Below, piece after piece: positions 52,940 through 63,624 of a stretch of 64,000 bases of DNA (within the stretch, counting starts at the first letter, position 1; each line of letters starts with the position of its first letter). A program made the translations under genes and the position numbers. Below the pieces are notes generated by a model that was given only the letters and a program-made list of their open reading frames with translations, did not search any database and was not told the origin of the DNA. Origin of the DNA: Asterias amurensis (lineage: Eukaryota; Echinodermata; Asteroidea; Forcipulatida; Asteriidae). The stretch lies in contig NC_092649.1 of the NCBI RefSeq assembly GCF_032118995.1, forward strand, positions 20,645,832 through 20,709,831, in the 5' to 3' direction.

Positions 52940-53551
52940 GGGCCCGGTTTCATGGCTCTGCTTACCGCCGAATTCTGCACTTAGGATCACCATTTCTGCA
53001 CTATAATTAGCTGTGTAAGCGTAGAATGCCTAGAAAAACGTGGAGTACGCACGCGCACACAAGCCAAAACTCACAGCTTATGTGAAATACGCGTGACCTT
53101 TAGCCTTAACATCTGAAGTCACACTTCGAGGCTCGTGAATAACGCCAGAGAGTGGCCTCTAGTGTAGGTCGATCCCTTTCCACCTTCACCTTTCACCTAG
53201 ATTCATATGCAGACGACCTCTGCAAGTGTAGCTGCCAAACATCACCTCGGACCAATCAAAACACCGAAATAGAAAGTTTACGTCACTGCACGTTTATCCA
53301 ATGAAATGATATTATCCAATGAAATCACTGGTTCTAAACGAGCATGTACCTGCCTTTGCGGATAAACGGGGACAAGTCTACGACTATCTGCGCTATCTGT
53401 GTTAGCGTAGGACGCCTACGAGTGGGTATGCGCACTACGCCAAAAATCACAGCTAACCTGTGAATAGTACACTTCACGTATGCACAGAATTCACTGCTTC
53501 CGTAAGCGGCCATTACTTGCTAACGGTAAGCAAGGCAATGAAATTGAGCCA
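52940..53551. mobile_element. MITE-2 copy, long
   Basis: Left GGGCCCGGTTTCATGGC-TCTGCTTACCGCC pairs imperfectly with right GGTAAGCAAGGCAATGAAATTGAGCC. The middle contains inserted DNA, including a piece shared with 25010-25055. Confidence 0.75.
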
Positions 53552-53552
53552 A

Positions 53553-54145
53553 GGTTGGACTACTGCAACAGCCTCTTGATTGGTGTAAGCAAATCCCGAA
53601 TCACTAAACCTAACAATGCCCAACGCACCTCTGCTCGCGTCATTGTCAAGCGCAAGAAGTATGACTCACATAAATCACATCGTATCTCATATACTAAGGA
53701 GAGCAGCAGAGTATACTGTTCGAAACGCCGAGACCACACCAGCTCTTTCGTGTGGTTTGTACCCGCAAGTTTACTATTTATTTTTAGTTTCCTCCTACAT
53801 CGTAACTCATTACTCTTCCCTATATACAGCAGCGTATCCAATACAGAGTTCTTTTTCTTGTGTACAAAGCTCTCCATAGACAGTCTCCATCCTACATATG
53901 ACTTACTACAGATGCACCAACAACGCAGACGGATTAGATCATCCACATCTTCTCCTCAGTTTATCGAGCCCATTTATATAGAACCCTTGCCGTGTCATTT
54001 CCGATCGCTCACTCTCCTGCACGGACCGAAAGAATGGAACACTCTTCTTCCAAATCACACAAAGGATGCTCAGACTATTTATTTGTTCAAGAAACTGCAA
54101 AAAAAAATGTGTTTTTCATTAAGTGTAAAATTAAAAAATAATAAG
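53553..54145 (+). mobile_element. LINE relic, 3' end
   Basis: A frame gives LDYCNSLLIGVSKSRITK...NAQRTSARVI at 53553-53655, the standard phrase after the reverse transcriptase in CR1/L2-type LINEs. A later frame gives RRIRSSTSSPQF and GPKEWNTLLPNH...YLFKKLQKK, matching the C-terminal tail. The middle is rearranged. It starts directly at the edge of MITE-2. Confidence 0.8.
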
Positions 54146-54246
54146 CCTATTTTCATGTAATAATTAGGCATAGATAAACATATTTGTTATTTGCTACATG
54201 TAGATAATATTTGCATCAGGGATACAATAATATTCATGGAATATGT

Positions 54247-54395
54247 TTTACCCATACACCGATGTACTCAGTAGTTTCCCGAGTTCTGTGAAAATAAAAC
54301 CACGGGCAAATCTCGGGTGGGATTCAAACCTACGACCTTTGCACTCCCAGAGCAGTGTCTTACCAATAAGGACACAGACATTGCCCGGTAGCTAT
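54247..54395 (-). mobile_element. tRNA-derived SINE
   Basis: Same family as 41521-41680: on the minus strand an A-box region near GGTAAGACACTGCTC, B box AGGTTTGAATCCCACC, and body ending CATCGGTGTATGGG. Confidence 0.68.
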
Positions 54396-54470
54396 ACAGG
54401 CAGTTCGGTTCTTATGTATTGTAAATAATTTCATGTAACTGTCTTTTTTTCCCTTCTTTTTTTTGCGCTA

Positions 54471-54847
54471 TTAAAAGTCATTGGATACTTTCGGTAGACA
54501 GTATTGTCAAGGCTCACACTTCGTCTATCGCAACTTATGTATAATTTTAACAAACCTGTGAACATTTAGGCTCAATTGGTCATCGGAGTCGGGAGAAATT
54601 AACGGGAAAACCCACCCTTGTGTCCGCACGTGTCGCCGTGTCATGACGTGTGTTTAAAATAAATCCGTTATTCTCGATATCGAGAACTGATACTGCTTTA
54701 ATGTTTCATCAAAAAGTAAAGCATTTCATGGAATATTATTTAATGAGAAGTCTTTCACCATTACCTTCTGTATACCCTGTAACTTATTTGTATATCTGTG
54801 AACTTTGAATATTGTTTTTCTGTTCCGAAAATGTCCAATGGCTTTAA
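54471..54847 (+). mobile_element. MITE-4 copy
   Basis: TTAAAAGTCATTGGATAC to GTCCAATGGCTTTAA; internal GTGTCCGCACG and GAAGTCTTTCACCATTACC as in 30268-30641. A GATT tract follows at 54866-54885. Confidence 0.9.
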
Positions 54848-54885
54848 ATAAAATATTCCGATTGATTGATTGATTGATTGATTGG

Positions 54886-55279
54886 ATTGGTTTGGTGAAC
54901 GTGGACCACTTTAGCGTACTTCTTTATGCATGTTTGCTTCGTTTTTGAAATGACAAGGGCACCAAAGCATGTTTTCCTTGGCAAAGGGCATCCTATGAAG
55001 AAATTGTAAATTTATACAGGAGCATTTCAAGGGCACCAAGTCACGGAGGCATTCGTTGCCTCCGTGAAGTGGCAGACCTGACTCTTTTTATGTAAAAACG
55101 AGAAACAGTTAGGCTAGTCTTTTTCTGCTTCAATACACAACATAATGTAAAGATAGGTAAATGGGAAATTAGGTAACTGGAAAAAACTTAAAATTATTTG
55201 AGGTTGATTTAATTTTAATATAAATTTGCTGTGGGCTTTAAGTGGGGAATATACTCCAAGTTTTTGTTTTCTTATAATG
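54886..55279. other. Intergenic, nothing recognised
   Basis: A short inverted phrase CACGGAGGCA/TGCCTCCGTG at about 55043-55065. No gene. Confidence 0.4.
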
Positions 55280-55370
55280 GTTTTTTTTTTGCTGTTAAGC
55301 GCTTTGAGGATATTCTAATTCATATTGCGCTGTATAAATACTGTTTTATTATTATTATTATTATTATTAT
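55280..55370 (+). mobile_element. LINE 3' tail ending in an ATT tract
   Basis: AAGCGCTTTGAGGATATTC and TTGCGCTGTATAAATACTG, then (ATT)n from about 55347. Similar to the tail of 38425-39335. Confidence 0.6.
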
Positions 55371-55463
55371 GGTGCATCTGTAGTAAGTCATATGTAGGAT
55401 GGAGACTGTCTATGGAGAGCTTTGTACACAAGAAAAAGAACTCTGTATTGGGTACGCTGCTGT
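55371..55463 (-). repeat. Inverted 92-bp copy of the LINE segment at 53826-53918
   Basis: Reverse complement of 53826-53918 with one base difference. It sits exactly between an ATT tract on its left and a GTC tract on its right. Confidence 0.92.
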
Positions 55464-55467
55464 TGTT

Positions 55468-55538
<71 letters not shown>

Positions 55539-55560
55539 TGTTGTTGTTGTTATTATTATT
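55464..55560 (+). repeat. GTC/TTG/TTA trinucleotide tract
   Basis: About 24 GTC repeats (55468-55540) passing into TTG and TTA repeats. The Asp/Asn- and Ser-rich open frames here are translated microsatellite. Confidence 0.97.
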
Positions 55561-55574
55561 GAACAAAGGCAGCT

Positions 55575-55650
55575 TTATTTGAGTGGGACTCGAACCAACG
55601 ACTCCCCGAGTTAACATACCGGCGCTTAACCAGTTGACCTTTATCCCGAT
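55575..55650 (-). mobile_element. tRNA-like SINE head
   Basis: Minus strand: GATAAAGGTCAACTGGTTAAG (A-box-like) and GTTGGTTCGAGTCCCAC (B box). No complete tRNA fold. Confidence 0.5.
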
Positions 55651-55883
55651 GTTCGCAGTCTCTCTATTTTGTCAGTAATTTTTGTCGGGTGCCAGTCAGA
55701 AGCCATACAACCGTAAGCCACTGTGATAGCCAACATCCATGGTGTAATTATTTAACACCCCAGTTTTGCAGTGTACTAAATTTGAGTATTGTTCTTAAGT
55801 CAGAACTGTGGTCGGTATAATTTATAGGTTGTGCAGAATCCATGGCAGAAAAAAAATCTTTGGAAGAATGTAGAATTGCTATC

Positions 55884-56254
55884 GTAAAGGCAGTGGACAC
55901 TATTGGTCATTACTCAAAATAATTATTATCATGAAACCTTACTTGGTAACGAGTAATGGGGAGAGGTTGATGGTATAAAACATTGTGAGAAACGGTTCCC
56001 TCTGAAGTAAGGTAGTTTTCGAGAAAGAAGTAATTTTCCACGAATTTGATTTCGAGCCCTCAGATTTAGAATTTGAGGTTTCGAAATCAACCATCTAAAA
56101 GCACACAACTTCGTGTGACAAGTATGTTTTTCTTTCATTATTAATTATCTCTCATCTTCAACGATCGATTGAACTCAAATTGTCACAGGTTTGTTGTTTT
56201 ATGCAACTGAGAAGACTAGTTTTTGACAATTACCAATAGTGTCTATGTATTTAA
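55884..56254 (+). mobile_element. MITE-1 copy
   Basis: GTAAAGGCAGTGGACAC to CCAATAGTGTCTATG. The right terminal repeat is partly decayed. Confidence 0.9.
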
Positions 56255-57297
56255 CTGTTATGTGCCCTCGAACAGGTTAGAGTACGCAATATAAGTTTAA
56301 TAAAAAATTGTTTTATTATAAATACCATGATTATACACAAGTGCCCTTTTTGTGAACAAGTGCCCTTTTTTGGTTTTGACTAGCGCTGAAAATCAATGTT
56401 GACTGTTGCCTGAATGATTTTTTTTAGTGAAAGCCTTGGTGGCCTTCGCAAATTTGCGTAGAAAAACAGCAACAATGCTACAGCCACAATGCTACTGCCG
56501 ACAAAATATGTTGAATAAAATGTCAAATCTTGAAGTAATTGTATTTAGTTCCTGATAAAATGGGCATTGTATGGGCAAAATTCTTTCTGCGTTTCGGTTT
56601 GAAATCTTAAATCGGTTGGCAATGACATTTCTAAGTGTTCGGATTGCAACTTCAAGCTATTGTGTTTTCTTCCGTTATGAATTCCTTCGATGCGTTCCAT
56701 TTAGATCATCTGGCGTTACAAAAATATGTTTTAAAAGTTGATGTTCATTTTCAAGTTGCTGCTCCAGTTTCCACAAATTCCTACATCTTCATTGTCATCC
56801 TTTTCTCCAAATGTAATTACATTTGTAAAATAAAAAAAAGACGTTTAAATTTTAACACAAGTGATGAAATCATACGAAGCTCCGCAAGTGCCATGCAACT
56901 TGTTCAAGGCACCGTACACTGTTGAAAGCCTGATACTTCACGGAGGCAACGAAGGCGATTGCATACACCCTGGTCGTTGCATTGATGTTTTTATATGACC
57001 TATTTATAATAGGAGACTTTGGAACGCTAGGTGGCAGCAGACTTACCAGGTAAATGGCAATACGCAATCCGTACTTCAATGAGAACAGCAAATTTTAAGT
57101 ACCGATGAACGAACACCTTTAATGTTTCACCCTAATCGTGGGATGGATCATTAATTCCGACAAGCGTTTGGACACATGATAAACCACTTGAGACGAACAA
57201 GTATTAAAAAAGACATGTCAGAGTAATGGTCGGGCGAGACACTGAGGTAGAATATTAAGAACAATTATCCAGTACATCTGGAGCAGCAAGACTCGTC
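56255..57297. other. Intergenic
   Basis: A 96-codon frame at 56635-56925 lacks family features. A MITE-1-like left end (AAGGCACCGTACACTG) stands alone at 56907. The CTCF-like 17-mer is at 57024-57040. Confidence 0.4.
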
Positions 57298-58348
57298 TTA
57301 AAGGCACTGAACACTTTTGGTAAATACTAGCCTTGCTCAAGGCAGTCGAATTATTCACTCCGAAAAAAGACCACCGCTGTATAAGAACCCAGCCGTATTC
57401 ACTGTGCGTAAAACCCACCCGTATTCACTGTGCGTAACATCGCACGACACGATGCCCCCGTACACTATCCGCATGCGGAGGCCGTCAGGCCGACAGCCTT
57501 GTAGGATCTGTGTTGAAGCCACTGACCTCATTACTATAATAAGCGAAGAGTTCCCACGGTCAGCTCATTACCATAATGCCCGCGAAAGATGAGACATGTC
57601 TACATCATCACACACCACCACCACGGACGCTCAGCGAGCATGATAGGCGTGTGTGATTGGACGTCAAAATGAATAATTCATTTGCCTCACATCCTGTGTT
57701 GTCTGATAGGTCTGACGAACGATATACATATTCATGAGCTGCATACTAGCATATCCTAGAGCCCCCCCAATTTCGTCCACTATTGGAATTTTTTCAATAC
57801 AACACATTAAAACGGGAAGATACAGACCCGACAAGGCTGTCGGCCTGACGGCCTCCGCATGCGGTTAGTGGTGTACGAGTGCGATGACTTGTGTGAACAG
57901 TATTCGTGCGATGTGACAGTGTGTGTACGGGTGGGTCATTCGGTGTGATCGCACACACCATACACAGGGTATATGGCGGGTGGGTTTACAGCTGCGTTTT
58001 TTCGGAGCGAATAATGCGACTGCCTTGAGCAAGGCTAGGTAAATACTCAAAATAACTGTTAGCATAAAAACTTACTTGGTTGTGAGCAATGGAGAGCTGT
58101 TGAGAGAAACGGCTCCCTCAAGGTTACATAGTTTGTGAGAAAGAGTTTTTTTCTCGCTGAAGCCTTTTTATAGGCATTTGATACGTACAACAATGCGTTT
58201 TTCCCCTTAATTGTATTATTCTCTTGCAATTGCGATGGCAAATTGAGGCAAAATTTCCACAGCTTTTGTAATACTTTATGCATGTGTTGAGCTACACCAA
58301 GTGAGAACACTGGTCTCTGACAGTTACCAAAGGTATCTTGTGACTTTA
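57298..58348 (+). mobile_element. MITE-1 copy split by a MULE-like element
   Basis: TTAAAGGCACTGAACAC at the left; after the insertion the body resumes at GGTAAATACTCAAAAT and ends GGTATCTTGTGACTTTAA. Confidence 0.9.
57328..58037. mobile_element. MULE-like non-autonomous element, 710 bp
   Basis: Perfect outer TIR TAGCCTTGCTCAAGGCAGTC with imperfect arms of about 200 bp (inner landmarks CCGCATGCGGAGGCCGTC and CAGGCCGACAGCCTTG). It is flanked by GGTAAATAC at 57319-57327 and 58038-58046, an exact 9-bp target duplication. Long TIRs plus a 9-bp duplication fit Mutator-like elements. No transposase. Confidence 0.88.
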
Positions 58349-59138
58349 AAGCAGAAGAGGCCGAGAAATGTTATTTTGGTACTCACTATAAAAATTAATG
58401 ACAAAATAAAAACAGTTGGCATTTGAGACAATTCGTTTTTACAAAATACACCATACCTAGTTAAAATTATGAATAATTGTCGTGGTGGTACAGTTTCGAT
58501 TTCCTGTGAAACGAACACGACTTTCAAAATCCAATTAAATTGAAAATGCTAATCATCGTCCATGTAATAACTCTTGCAGGTTTTATTTATTGCGGGTATG
58601 GAATAATTATTATAATCATAGCTTTATGATCAAACCATATATCAAGGGACATTGAATGTAGTCACGAAGCCTGACAAACCATGATGACTAGCAGCTGGTC
58701 TTTTATTACACGTCGCGATGAGCCGAATATGGTGGAGCTTTCCATGACACCATGACGCACTTTGTCTGTCCTCGCCTTATGGGTTTATTTATAACGCCTC
58801 CAAATTACAATCATTCTGAGAGGGCTATCCGTGAATAATTTAGAGCTTTTAATAACAACGGTTGTTTAGTAATAGCCGTCGTTCGCTGAAGAGCACTTTG
58901 TATTTTGGAGAGCGTCCAAACATCATCAGGGAGTCTTTACATTTTCTCCTCTTTGCTGTTCTAAACCTGGTGACGAAAACGATGCGGTCGGTTGTGAAGA
59001 AAGTTGCATTATGTCTTAGAGTGTGTGCGAACTAACACCCGGTGTGATTTGAACGTCTTGAACTTGTACTCCGGGGTCTACTGAGTCTCGTCTGACTCGC
59101 AGATCGGTATGTTGTAACTTGATTGGTGAGGAGTAAAC
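58349..59138. other. Upstream region of the sixth receptor
   Basis: No repeat family recognised. A TTTATTTATAACG stretch at about 58782-58795 is TATA-like but 340 bp from the ATG, so the promoter is unassigned. Confidence 0.35.
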
Positions 59139-60176
59139 ATGGAAAATGTTACCAGTGTAGATATTATGAACGCATCGCCATTCACGTACAGCGAAAGGGT
59201 AGGCGTTGCGATATTGCTTCTGATTATCTTCGTTCTAGGCACAGTAGGAAATGGCATCGTCATCTTGGCTGTAGCCCTGTCTAAAGATTTACAGACTATT
59301 CCTAACGTGTTTGTAGTGAGTCTAGCTGTTGCAGACTTATGTTATTGTCTGCTTCTTCCGTTTAGCTCAGTGGTACCTTTACTCTCTAGGGACGGGTGGC
59401 GCTCAGAAACTCTTTGCTTCCTTCTAGCGCTCATGGCCTTTACCAGCGTCGGTTCAAGCTTGTACAATCTCGCATGCATCGCTCTCAACCGCCTATTTGT
59501 GATTAAAGGACCAGTGAAAGCACACGAGTGGCTGTTTACCACCAAGAAGATTATCATCATGGTGGCTGGTACGTGGGTTATCCCTCTGGCAGCTATGCTA
59601 GTTCCACCCGCCTTCGGGATCGGTGCTTTGGGTTACGACGAGCAGGATAACACATGCAGTGATATTGACACACACCTACGATTCATGGATTACCATTTGA
59701 TCCAGGTGTTCTGTTTTTATCCTATCCCACTTCTGATACTAACTATCAGTTACTCTCTAGTATTCATACACGTCAAGCGTCATTTCAAGCACAGAGAAGA
59801 GTCATTTAGGTCATCACATGAGATGACTGACTTTCAAGCAGACGATGAGATGCAAGAACAAGTCACTGTGCGTTTCAAGAAACGCGCGAACAGACAACAA
59901 CTTCAGATCACTAAAAATCTCTTCATAGTGACCTGTTTATTCGTTGTGTGTTTCTCTCCATATTCAGTTGCTCTTCTAGTGACATCTAACTCGAGAACAT
60001 TGCTGTTTTCGTCGGTGTTGTTTACATTTAACAGCTGTGTCAATCCAATAGTGTACACTGTGAACCATCCACGGTTCAATGTTGTCATTCGATGTATCTT
60101 AGGATGTAGGTTCAAGGATATACCTAAACCATCAGGACTTCTTGTGTCGACCCGTGAAAGATTCTGTCGAGCATAA
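59139..60176 (+). CDS. Class A GPCR, melatonin/moody/GPR84-like
   Basis: Single-exon 345-residue receptor, not close to copies A-E. N-glycosylation sequons at N3 (NVT) and N11 (NAS). Landmarks: N38 (TM1), D66 (TM2), C93 and C173 (disulfide), N117-R118-L119 at the DRY position, W146 (TM4), P197 and Y205 (TM5), CFSPY 271-275 in TM6 in place of CWxP, and NPIVY 302-306 (TM7). ICL3 is acidic then basic (about 216-257). Replacement of the acidic residue of DRY by N is a known trait of the melatonin/moody/GPR84 branch; the finer assignment is inference. The AACATGG context supports the start. The last residues and stop lie in the first unit of a minisatellite. Confidence 0.92.
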   Translation: MENVTSVDIMNASPFTYSERVGVAILLLIIFVLGTVGNGIVILAVALSKDLQTIPNVFVVSLAVADLCYCLLLPFSSVVPLLSRDGWRSETLCFLLALMAFTSVGSSLYNLACIALNRLFVIKGPVKAHEWLFTTKKIIIMVAGTWVIPLAAMLVPPAFGIGALGYDEQDNTCSDIDTHLRFMDYHLIQVFCFYPIPLLILTISYSLVFIHVKRHFKHREESFRSSHEMTDFQADDEMQEQVTVRFKKRANRQQLQITKNLFIVTCLFVVCFSPYSVALLVTSNSRTLLFSSVLFTFNSCVNPIVYTVNHPRFNVVIRCILGCRFKDIPKPSGLLVSTRERFCRA

Positions 60177-60700
60177 AGTGACATCGTGCACGGATCTTCT
60201 TGTAATTTGAGCATGACGGTGACTTTATGATGTACCTAATTTTGTCGAGCTTCATAAGGACATCATAAAGTGAGCATAACTTTGATTTCATGTTTCGAAC
60301 TTTAGGCCTATGACGTAACATGTCGAGCATAAGAGTGACATCGTAAAGGGTATAGTACCCCATGTCGAGCATAAACGTGACATAAAAAGTGAGCATACAA
60401 GTGTCGTACTTTGTAGTCAATGTACTGTGAGCATAATTGTGACGTTATGAATTATCGCACCTTGTAGTAAATGGTATGTCGAGCATAATAGTATGAAGTG
60501 TCGTAATTTTAGTTCAATCTCCTGTCGAGCAAACAACATCAAATACTGAGCAGTTGTACTTTAAGGCCAATGCCCTGTCGAGCAAATCACTTACATCACG
60601 AAGTGTCGTCATGTGTAGTCCTGTCGAGCATAAGCATGATATAATGAAGTGTCGTACTTTAATGCCTTGTCGAGTTTAAAATGACACAATGATGTATTGT
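60163..60700 (+). repeat. Degenerate minisatellite of TGTCGAGCATAA type
   Basis: About nine units of 50-75 bp with TGTCGAGCATAA, AGTGACATCATGAAG and TGTCGTACTTTAAGGCC phrases. The first unit contains the stop codon of the receptor. Confidence 0.88.
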
Positions 60701-61248
60701 AGTTTATCGACAGAATCATTCTCTATAAAGGAACGTCACATTGACACCATATTGTTCTTTATATTAATTTCTCATTATTCATGCCACTACTAACGGTATT
60801 TGTTAGGATATTATGTTATTATTAAACTGATGAATTGCTTGCTCTAATCTTAGCCGAAATGAATACGTGGTTTAGGCTATGTTTTGTGAATCAAAGAAAC
60901 CGTTCATAAAAACATTAAATCGTACAAACAAAGGCACACCTGTGTAATTTTCCACAAGTGAACATTTATCTCGAAAAATGCCCCTACACCACTTAACAAA
61001 TAAAACCTACTTTTCAGGGCCCATGTCGTCCAAAATACCTCAAGTTGAAGTCAACGTCCAATGTCACAATTAGGTAAATGTTGACATTGTACCCCCTTCT
61101 GTTTGGCTCTCACATTTGTTTAATGTAGAGTATTTTGAGAGCCTACAAAATGAGGCCGATGCTCTGTTTAATTTTGTCTCCATGTTCGATAAAGCCTTTG
61201 AAGGTAGAGTATACCTTTGGTTTTAGGAACCGTTCGATATTGTTTTAA
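60701..61248. other. Intergenic, nothing recognised
   Basis: AT-rich 3' flank of the sixth receptor. Confidence 0.4.
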
Positions 61249-61630
61249 TTAAAGACCCTGGACACTATTGGTAATTGTCTAAGACCAGTCTTCTCACTTC
61301 GAGTATCTCAACATATGCATAAAATAACAAACCTGTGAAATGTTTAGCTCAACTGGTCGTCGAAGTTGTGAGATAACTATGAAATAAAAACACACTTGAT
61401 GGCACTGCACGAAGTTGTGTGCTACCAGATGCTTGATTTCGAGACCTCAAATTCTAAATCTTAGGTCTCGAAATCAAATTCGTGAAAAATTACTGCTTTC
61501 TCGAAAACTACATCACTTCAAGCCGTTTTTCATAATGTTTTATCAGCCTCTCCCCATTTACTCGTTACCAAGTGAGGTTTTATGCTAATAACTATTTTGA
61601 GTATTTACCAATAGTGTCCACTGCTTTTAA
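61249..61630 (-). mobile_element. MITE-1 copy
   Basis: TTAAAGACCCTGGACAC to GTGTCCACTGCTTTTAA with the internal palindrome GAGACCTCAAATTC/TTAGGTCTCGAAATC. Confidence 0.92.
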
Positions 61631-62068
61631 GTACACATGGCTTAGGTCGGCTTAATGAAGCTGTCACCTGTCTGCCTGTAAAGAATAATGGTCATGAGTA
61701 ATAACAAAAAAAAGTATAAGGAATTGCTTTCATGATTTAATTAAATCCAATATCTAGTCTTTCAATGACGTAGGCCACTGTAAGATTAAATTTCTTAGAT
61801 ATTCCTGGAACAATTTTATTGCTGTACATAAAAAATCAAATTAAATCAAGCGAGCTGCTCATTAAAATCAAAAACAAAAAACGCCTCCCCTTTTTGAAAA
61901 AAAAAGCCGGAAGTTTGAGATTAAATAATTATTACCAGAATTTAATCATTACGTCGTATTAGCTTTTATTAAAATAAATACATGTTTTTTCAAAAAGAAT
62001 TGTGTAGTTACTTTTGTATTTGTTTTTCCAAGTCAGATTATCTTGTAAAAACTATAGAGAATAAGATT
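61631..62068. other. Intergenic, nothing recognised
   Basis: AT-rich; no gene. Confidence 0.4.
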
Positions 62069-62389
62069 TACAGGCAGTGGACACTATTGGTAATTACTCA
62101 AAATAATTATTAGCATAAAACCTTTCTTGGTGACAAGTGATGGGGAGAGGTTGGTGGTATAAAACATTGTGAGAAACAGCTCCCTCTGAAGTGCCATAGT
62201 TTTGGAGAAAGAAGTAAACGCACACAACTTCGTGTGATAAGGGTGTTTTCTTCGTTCATTATTATCTCGCAACTTTGATGACCGATTGAGCTCAAATTTT
62301 CACAGGTTTGTTATTTTATGCATATGTTGAGATACACCAACTGTGAAGGCTAGTCTTTGACAATTACCAATAGTGTCCACTGCCTTTAA
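62069..62389 (+). mobile_element. MITE-1 copy with internal deletion
   Basis: CAGGCAGTGGACACTATTGG to GTGTCCACTGCCTTTAA. The central palindrome is missing (about 65 bp shorter than full copies). Confidence 0.92.
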
Positions 62390-63423
62390 CAAAAGAATAT
62401 AATTATTTTATTCTGTTCCCCTTAGACCGATGTGTATAAAGCACAAATCCACATGCCATGAAACCATATACTTCAACAGATAAAGATACACAGTTTTTAT
62501 TTACCAGAAGTGCCTCCCCCTATACAAAAATGATATTTCTCCGTGTGCCCCGTAAAATATTTATTATAGTTTCGTCGCTGAGTGAAACTAGTTTTATTTG
62601 CAACATTTTTTGGTTGTTTTGAATGACGGATGAAATGACGTCATTTGTCACGGTGAGTTCCGTTTACGCACACATGTATAATCACATGATTCAAACACTT
62701 TTTTTTTAACCAACAATATTTTCCTCGTTTTAATCTTCAGTTATAAAGGGGATTAACATTGTTGACAACTCGATCCCTGTATGCACAGTAAAGCTTCCCA
62801 CTGCACAAAAACTTTGATGTTAAAACTGTCACCATGGATGTCATTATAAATACCGACAACAACATCAATATTTACAGCATAAGTGTGTTATTTAAATGAC
62901 ATATGGTGTTAATTTTGATCTCGCTTGCGCATTTTATATAAGCCAACACCAGGGTGTCGGTTTAAACACCCTAGTGTAGCAGCATCAGGTATTAAAATAT
63001 CACCATATCCAAAACGTTGTCTTCACCTGCAATTGTTGTATTTACTTTGCTTTTTGGTGAAAGGCCATGACTTTTTCGAGTGCGGTATTATGTACATAAC
63101 ACGTTTCAACACTTGTAATAACTATTGTTTGATATGTATATAGCATTGTGTATTTAAAAGCAAAAGGTACACATTTAACGCCCAGAAAGAGGGCAAACAT
63201 GGTTCCATTTTATTATTATATGATGACCTTATGCTTAACATCTTGCCGATAAATTAGGGCCGTTTTTATCAGATAACACGACATCAATAAAGTTAATGCA
63301 GTTATTAAAACTATACAGTATTGTGAAACACATTTTATACCATTTGAAAACCGTTCGATTTTACTTCACTATGTTTCCCTATAATGTATTGTTCCTATGT
63401 TCATTGTATATGTATAAATCCCA
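62390..63423. other. Intergenic, nothing recognised
   Basis: Short open frames only. No gene or repeat family was recognised. Confidence 0.4.
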
Positions 63424-63624
63424 TTTCACACGAGAGCATTTGGGCAAGGGTTCCTTGCTAAATATTCGCACGGTTGTAAAATTGTACAAAATGTACCTCG
63501 TGTGAAAGGAATATAACTGTTTCTACTGTCCAGCTTCTCCAGCTTATCTAGTCAAACAGAGCTACATTTTACAACCATGTTAATATTCAGCAAGAGACCC
63601 AAGTTTAAATTGCTGTCGTGTGAA
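63424..63624. mobile_element. TIR element, about 200 bp
   Basis: TTCACACGAGAGCATTT at the left matches the reverse complement of AAATTGCTGTCGTGTGAA at the right. Inner arms share CTTGCTNAATATT and GGTTGTAAAAT phrases. Confidence 0.75.

Noticed and set aside
53480-54160. 226-codon open frame as a host gene
   Set aside because: Contains LDYCNSLLIGV and EWNTLLPNH phrases typical of LINE 3' ends; it is a rearranged LINE relic.
55315-55617. Asp/Asn-rich and Ser-rich frames
   Set aside because: Translated GTC/TTG/TTA microsatellite.
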